Below are positions 6,408 through 10,120 of a stretch of 10,120 nucleotides of DNA, piece by piece. Both the position numbers and the translations under genes were made by a program. The notes under the pieces are model-generated. The model was given only the letters and a program-made list of their open reading frames with translations. It ran no database searches and was not told the DNA's origin. How positions within the stretch are numbered: position 1 is the first letter of the stretch; every line of letters begins with the position of its first letter. Where the stretch lies: NCBI GenBank assembly GCA_047611425.1, contig JBLFWJ010000125.1:1-10120 (forward strand), written 5' to 3'. The stretch comes from JBLFWJ01 sp047611425. GTDB taxonomy: Bacteria; Bacteroidota; Bacteroidia; UBA10329.

Positions 6408-7835
6408 ATGATCTGGCGCATAATATGTGGTCTGTTACTATCCTCTGTTGGGTTGGCCCAAGGACAACCAACATATTGGGAAGAATATGTTGGGCAAAAT
6501 GGAATCACAGAGCTCATTTACTCAACTTGCCAGAGTCCTGAAGGAGAAGCGGTATTTGTTAGCAGAGGTGTCGATTACTTTACAGAAACTCCGAAAACAA
6601 GGCTCACATTTTATCGGAGTAGCTCTGCCCAACCCATTGACGTTCTCGGGGAGATCGAGTTTCAGGAAGAGACCGTGGACCTGATACAATTGATTCCGAA
6701 TACACAAGGGTATCTTGGTGTTGGTGGTATTCGACTTACAGATTCTACTGGAGCTCACACTTTTGTAGCGGCTTATGACGAGAGCGGAGACAGCCTATGG
6801 ACGAAAACATACATTCTTCCCGGTAAGAATGCAATAGGGTTTGGAATTCAGAATGCGGCGAACGGTGATATACTGGTATGTGGTCAAAGTGTACTGCTGG
6901 ATGGTTCTGATGCAGATATGATGCTACTTCGTTTATCACCTTCAGGTGACCTTTTATGGAGCGGTTTCTATGGAGTTGGTCACGATGCTGGAAATCGCGT
7001 ATTGGAATTTGACAATGGAGATTTAGTGGTCTTCGGACAATCTCAGGATCCAATGACCTTGGATATAGATATTTTTGCAGTATGGACAGATGAAAATGGA
7101 GTTGAGCAAAATCAAGAGTACTATGGTGGCTCAGGTAACTTCAGGGTGAATGATGCCATAGTCACCCAGGATAGCAGTATTGTAATTGCCGGAGGAGGGA
7201 ACTCGCGTGGCGTAATAATCAAAACGAGCTTGACGGGAAGTATCATTTGGCAGGAATTCTATCACCCAAGCATCAGGGCGTTCATCTACGATATTGAAGA
7301 ACATGAAGATGGTGGGTTTGCTGCGGCTGGCCTTTCCCGTCATGCAGATGGTAGTGATGCTGGTTACTTCCTTAGGATAGATTCAGAAGGAAACACTGAG
7401 TATCACCGGCAGTACAATCCAACCATCGATACTGAATTAATCAGGGGAATAACGACAACCCCCGATTCCGGTTATCTGATTGTAGGCTTCGGTTGGAATA
7501 TTGATAGTACTTCTCAAGATGGCTGGGTTTTAAAAGTGGACAGTGTTGGGTGTGAATACCCTGAGTGCATCACTGGAATTGATGAAACCGATAAGACGGT
7601 ATTAGTGGATTTATGGCCGAATCCAACCTCAAATTTCCTGAACCTCAAATTTCATTCAACAAATAGACAAACCGAGATTCGAGTATTGAATATGCAAGGT
7701 CAGGAGATGAACCATTCAATTGTGAGTTCTCCATCAACGGTTCTTGATGTATCAGAATGGCCAGTAGGGTTATACATTATGTACGGTCAGGATGAGAATG
7801 GTGGCAGATTCTCTTTGAGATTTGTGAAAGATTGA
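6408..7835 (+). CDS. Secreted repeat (probable beta-propeller) protein with T9SS type A sorting domain
   Basis: A 475-residue exported protein. The N-terminus MIWRIICGLLLSSVGLAQG is a signal peptide with probable cleavage near residue 17-20. The body carries six copies of a short hydrophobic strand preceded by a G/D-rich turn: GYLGVGG (101), GDILVCGQS (153), GDLVVFGQS (204), SSIVIAGGG (256), GGFAAAGLS (302) and SGYLIVGFG (354). They are spaced about 46-52 residues apart. Between them come strands such as DSLWTKTY, GDLLWSGFYG and GSIIWQEFY. This spacing fits blades of a beta-propeller of the kind common in Bacteroidota secreted proteins. Residues from about 391 form a T9SS sorting domain with DLWPNPTSNFLNL (401-413), VLNMQGQEM, VSEWPVGLYIMYG and RFVKD at the end. 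No catalytic motif is visible, so the surface function is unknown. It starts 34 bases after the chimeric ORF. Confidence 0.86.
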   Translation: MIWRIICGLLLSSVGLAQGQPTYWEEYVGQNGITELIYSTCQSPEGEAVFVSRGVDYFTETPKTRLTFYRSSSAQPIDVLGEIEFQEETVDLIQLIPNTQGYLGVGGIRLTDSTGAHTFVAAYDESGDSLWTKTYILPGKNAIGFGIQNAANGDILVCGQSVLLDGSDADMMLLRLSPSGDLLWSGFYGVGHDAGNRVLEFDNGDLVVFGQSQDPMTLDIDIFAVWTDENGVEQNQEYYGGSGNFRVNDAIVTQDSSIVIAGGGNSRGVIIKTSLTGSIIWQEFYHPSIRAFIYDIEEHEDGGFAAAGLSRHADGSDAGYFLRIDSEGNTEYHRQYNPTIDTELIRGITTTPDSGYLIVGFGWNIDSTSQDGWVLKVDSVGCEYPECITGIDETDKTVLVDLWPNPTSNFLNLKFHSTNRQTEIRVLNMQGQEMNHSIVSSPSTVLDVSEWPVGLYIMYGQDENGGRFSLRFVKD

Positions 7836-7855
7836 GCTCATCCACGTATAAATAA

Positions 7856-7880
7856 AAACCGAACATTCCATGTTCGGTTT
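7856..7880 (-). terminator. Strong intrinsic terminator, best oriented for the RadC-like gene
   Basis: AAACCGAACA (7856-7865), loop TTCCA, TGTTCGGTTT (7871-7880): a perfect 10-bp stem with a 5-base loop. Read on the minus strand the hairpin is followed by TTTTTATTTATA, a good U-tract, 21 bases after the stop of the RadC-like gene. On the plus strand only TTTAAC follows, so termination of the propeller gene there would be weaker, but the hairpin lies between convergent genes and probably serves both. Confidence 0.85.
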
Positions 7881-7901
7881 AACTCCTTGCATTGCTCGGA
7901 A

Positions 7902-8351
7902 TTACATCTGACCATTATCCTTGAACGAGTAATACGCTTCGGATGTAAGAATAATGTGATCGAGCACCGATATATCGACAAGCTTTCCGGCCTCTTCGAT
8001 CTTCTTGGTGATCGCAATATCAGCTGAAGAGGGCTTCAGTTGTCCACTTGGGTGGTTGTGACTCAAGATTACAGATGAAGCATTAGTTCGTATCGCCAAC
8101 TGAAGGATCTCTTTCACATTTACGGTTGTACCGTTGGTCGTCCCTGATGAAATCTCGGATGTTCCCAATACATGGCCAGCATTCGTCAGAAGAATGATGT
8201 AAAAGAATTCCTTGTGGTCAATTCTCCCAGGTAGGTATACCTTTCGAAGTACTTCCTCAGCTTCATTGGAGCTGCTGATCTTCTCCATTGTAGAAACTTC
8301 TGGTCTTCTATACGTAACCATTATTTCTTGAATTGTTTTTTCGTTGCTCAT
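7902..8351 (-). CDS. radC: RadC family JAB/JAMM domain protein, short form without the HhH domain
   Basis: A 149-residue protein consisting almost only of the RadC (UPF0758, PF04002-type) JAB domain. Candidate metal and catalytic residues are intact: Glu66 in SEISSG, the SHNHPSG motif with His98 and His100, and Asp111 in PSSADIAIT. LDHIIL (130-135) and a YYSFKDNG tail complete the family pattern. Full-length RadC proteins are usually about 220-230 residues with an N-terminal helix-hairpin-helix region; that region is absent. ATG at 8351 is preferred to an in-frame ATG at 8465, because the extra 38 residues are Pro-rich, unlike the family, and overlap a region of repeats. Biochemical function is unsettled; early links to DNA repair have not held up well. 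Stand-alone JAB-only RadC proteins are common in Bacteroidota, often near mobile DNA, but no mobile element is seen here. Confidence 0.88.
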   Translation of the reverse strand: MSNEKTIQEIMVTYRRPEVSTMEKISSSNEAEEVLRKVYLPGRIDHKEFFYIILLTNAGHVLGTSEISSGTTNGTTVNVKEILQLAIRTNASSVILSHNHPSGQLKPSSADIAITKKIEEAGKLVDISVLDHIILTSEAYYSFKDNGQM

Positions 8352-8354
8352 GAT

Positions 8355-8374
8355 CTTTGAAGGTTGTTTCAAAG
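8355..8374. repeat. Inverted repeat just upstream of the RadC-like gene
   Basis: CTTTGAA (8355-8361), six bases, TTCAAAG (8368-8374): perfect 7-base arms starting three bases before the ATG at 8351. A third copy, CTTTGAA, lies at 8393-8399. On the minus strand the outer arm forms TACTCTTTG (8379-8371), close to a -7 element but with one extra spacer base. It could be an operator or a leader hairpin near the ribosome-binding region. Confidence 0.35.
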
Positions 8375-8402
8375 AGTATGACTGAAGGGGGGCTTTGAAA
8401 AA

Positions 8403-8429
8403 AGGTGGGAAATCATGCCATAGGTGGGA
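8403..8429. repeat. Direct repeat AGGTGGGA, two copies 19 bases apart
   Basis: AGGTGGGA occurs at 8403-8410 and again at 8422-8429, about two helical turns apart, in the divergent region between the RadC-like and membrane-protein genes. A G6 run (8387-8392) lies nearby. It may be a binding site for a regulator, but two 8-base copies can arise by chance. Confidence 0.25.
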
Positions 8430-8494
8430 TGGTGGTCGCTGAGAATGGTTTGGAAGGTCGACCATCGATCATAAGGGTCAGATAGATATGAAAG

Positions 8495-8884
8495 TTGGGC
8501 CGCTTGAATAATCTGACTCCTAAGGCACTTTTTGCAATTGATGGCATGGGCGCTTTGACCTCGGCCATTTTTCTCGGCCTGATACTTCCTCCGTTTCAAG
8601 AATTGATTGGGATGCCATTAAATCGGCTCCACATTTTGGCAATTATTCCTTGCTGGTTTGCGGTGTACGATTTTGGTTGCTACCTATTTGCTCCCGGTGA
8701 CAAGAGGTCGTTTTTGAAGATGATAGCTTTTGCAAATCTGGCGTATTGCCTGTTTTCGCTGGCTCTAATAGGGCAACACTATCAAGAGTTAACCACTATG
8801 GGCTTGACCTACTTTTTACTCGAAGTCTCCATAATTACCGTACTCGTCTTTGTGGAAATCAAAGTCTCTTTCAAGCGAGGCTAG
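8495..8884 (+). CDS. Small four-helix membrane protein, unknown function
   Basis: A 129-residue hydrophobic protein with four likely transmembrane segments, at about residues 13-33, 43-63, 73-92 and 103-123. It ends in a basic tail (EIKVSFKRG). It resembles uncharacterised Bacteroidota proteins with the ALFAIDGxGAL start and a central cytoplasmic or periplasmic YDFxCY motif; I cannot assign a named family. The start is odd. The frame has no ATG before residue 18 and would have to use TTG at 8495 (or 8504). An ATG at 8488, followed by three A residues, is out of frame by one. Dropping one A would give MKLGRLNNLTPKALFAIDG, a natural-looking N-terminus. Either a TTG start or a one-base frameshift is possible. 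The gene is divergent from the RadC-like gene and convergent with aspS, 24 bases away. Confidence 0.72.
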   Translation: MGRLNNLTPKALFAIDGMGALTSAIFLGLILPPFQELIGMPLNRLHILAIIPCWFAVYDFGCYLFAPGDKRSFLKMIAFANLAYCLFSLALIGQHYQELTTMGLTYFLLEVSIITVLVFVEIKVSFKRG

Positions 8885-8908
8885 GCGAATTGAAAACGCT
8901 GTCCGACC

Positions 8909-10120
8909 TCAACTTTTCTTCTCAGCCAGTTTCAAGGCCAAACTCAGTTCTTCCAATTGAGCTGGGTCTATTACCGCTGGCGAGTCAATCATCACGTCTC
9001 TTCCAGAATTGTTCTTTGGAAATGCAATAAAATCACGGATGTCAGTCTGACCACCGAACAATGCTGTGAATCGATCAAACCCGAATGCCGCTCCACCATG
9101 CGGTGGCGCACCATATTCAAACGCTTCCATTAAGAATCCAAACTGTGCTTTTGCCTCCTCCTCGGTAAAACCAAGGATCTCAAACATCTTTTCTTGTTGA
9201 CCTCGATCGTGAATTCTGATGGACCCTCCACCAATCTCTGAACCATTGATCACCATGTCGTACGCATTGGCCCGAATGGCCCCTGGGTCAGTATCCATCA
9301 AATGCAAATCCTCAGGATTAGGAGAGGTGAACGGGTGATGCATAGCGTGAAAACGCTTGCCGTCCTCGTCCCACTCTACCAGCGGGAAATCAACTATCCA
9401 CAAGGCCTTGAAGTTGTTCGGGTCCTTCAAATTAAGCAGTTCACCCATGTGCAGGCGCAACTCGCAAAGCTGTTTTCTGGCTTTGTCGGTTTCGCCCGCC
9501 ATCACCAAAATCAAATCACCCGGCTCAGCACGCGTTGCTTCGGCCCATTTCTTCAATGCATCTTGATCATAGAATTTGTCAACGCTTGATTTGAATGTAC
9601 CGTCAGCATTGCACTTGCAGTAAACAACACCCATCGCTCCGATCTGTGGTCTTCGCACAAAGTCAGTCAACGCATCCAACTGCTTTCGGCTGTATTCTCC
9701 TGCGCCTTTTGCGCACAATCCAACCACCAATTCAGCCTTATCAAATACATTGAAATTGGCACCGGAAACCACTTCATTCATTTCCGTAAACTGCATGTCA
9801 AATCGAAGATCCGGCTTGTCCGACCCATACAAACGCATGGCATCGTCATAGGTCATTTTCGGAAATTCAGGCAGCTCAACATTCTTTATCGTCTTGAACA
9901 AATGCTTGGCCCAAGCTTCAAATGTGTTTAGCACATCGTCTCGCTCTACAAACGCAAGTTCGCAGTCCAACTGCGTAAACTCTGGTTGACGATCTGCTCG
10001 TAAATCCTCGTCTCTAAAGCACTTTACAATCTGGTAATACTTGTCAAACCCACTCACCATAAGCAATTGCTTAAAGGTTTGTGGCGATTGAGGTAGCGCG
10101 TAAAACTCACCTGGATTCAT
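8909..10120 (-). CDS. aspS: Aspartyl-tRNA synthetase, C-terminal 403 residues (5' end outside window)
   Basis: A class II aminoacyl-tRNA synthetase that charges tRNA-Asp with aspartate in the cytoplasm. The frame is open to the right edge; the Met at the edge is internal, within the conserved (M/H)NPGEFYALPQSPQ stretch of the catalytic domain, so about 180 N-terminal residues (the anticodon-binding OB fold and motif 1) are missing. Visible parts, in fragment numbering: QSPQ at 11-14; motif 2, FRDEDLRADRQPEFTQLD, at 35-52; the bacterial GAD insertion at about 101-205 beginning GSDKPDLRFDM; the substrate loop GSEIGGGSIRIHD at 293-305; and motif 3, GAAFGFDRF, at 343-351. IAFPKNNSGRD follows at 365-375. 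All key catalytic motifs are intact, so the gene is expected to be functional. It ends 24 bases from the convergent membrane-protein gene. Confidence 0.97.
   Translation of the reverse strand: MNPGEFYALPQSPQTFKQLLMVSGFDKYYQIVKCFRDEDLRADRQPEFTQLDCELAFVERDDVLNTFEAWAKHLFKTIKNVELPEFPKMTYDDAMRLYGSDKPDLRFDMQFTEMNEVVSGANFNVFDKAELVVGLCAKGAGEYSRKQLDALTDFVRRPQIGAMGVVYCKCNADGTFKSSVDKFYDQDALKKWAEATRAEPGDLILVMAGETDKARKQLCELRLHMGELLNLKDPNNFKALWIVDFPLVEWDEDGKRFHAMHHPFTSPNPEDLHLMDTDPGAIRANAYDMVINGSEIGGGSIRIHDRGQQEKMFEILGFTEEEAKAQFGFLMEAFEYGAPPHGGAAFGFDRFTALFGGQTDIRDFIAFPKNNSGRDVMIDSPAVIDPAQLEELSLALKLAEKKS

Noticed and set aside
8387..8430. Possible G-quadruplex from the G6 run and later GGG tracts
   Set aside because: Only three G3 tracts are clear and the connecting loops are long, so a stable quadruplex is unlikely.
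8352..8465. N-terminal extension of the RadC-like protein from ATG 8465
   Set aside because: The 38 added residues are Pro/His-rich, unlike the family, and cover a repeat-rich gap. The internal ATG at 8351 begins a normal-looking protein.
1..10120. CRISPR array, tRNA, rRNA, IS element or prophage
   Set aside because: No regularly spaced repeats, cloverleaf-like sequences, transposase or phage motifs, or terminal inverted repeats were seen on either strand.

Overview
The window looks like chromosomal DNA from a member of the Bacteroidota, most likely a marine or freshwater Flavobacteriales-type organism. Three separate type IX secretion (T9SS) type A C-terminal sorting domains are readable. 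One large surface protein combines PKD, SprB-like and DUF11/DUF7619-like modules. Starts mostly lack Shine-Dalgarno sequences, and one near-perfect Bacteroidota -7 element (TAnnTTTG) is visible. The assignment rests on protein families and motifs I recognise by eye; no search was run.

Layout, left to right. 1-296 (+) is the 3' end of an outer-membrane beta-barrel gene. 297-440 holds a promoter plus palindrome, then the remains of a start region for a small DoxX-like membrane protein (441-758, +) whose frame is cut by an in-frame TAA at 423-425. Convergent to it is a large secreted PKD/SprB/T9SS protein (777-3137, -). 3138-3314 is a divergent intergenic region. A forward run follows: a YehS-family (DUF1456) protein (3315-3788), then two tandem YdjM-like membrane metal-dependent hydrolase paralogues (3790-4800 and 4909-5871). 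Next is a short chimeric ORF (5921-6373) in which the first ~53 residues of a SAM methyltransferase run in frame into a complete T9SS sorting domain. After it comes a secreted repeat (probable beta-propeller) protein with its own T9SS tail (6408-7835). A strong hairpin at 7856-7880 separates this from a short RadC/JAB protein (7902-8351, -). Divergent from that is a four-helix membrane protein with an atypical start (8495-8884, +). The window closes with the C-terminal 403 residues of aspartyl-tRNA synthetase (8909-10120, -).

How the genes work together: there is no single pathway. YehS and the first YdjM-like gene are separated by 1 base and are very likely co-transcribed, with the second YdjM paralogue probably following. 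The two full T9SS cargo proteins are surface or secreted products. The main oddities are three genes with damaged or rearranged 5' parts: the DoxX nonsense codon, the methyltransferase/T9SS chimera, and the possible one-base frameshift at the start of the 8495 gene. There are also operator-like palindromes upstream of the DoxX and RadC genes. I see no CRISPR array, tRNA, rRNA, IS element or prophage, and no gene-free stretch longer than about 300 bases.
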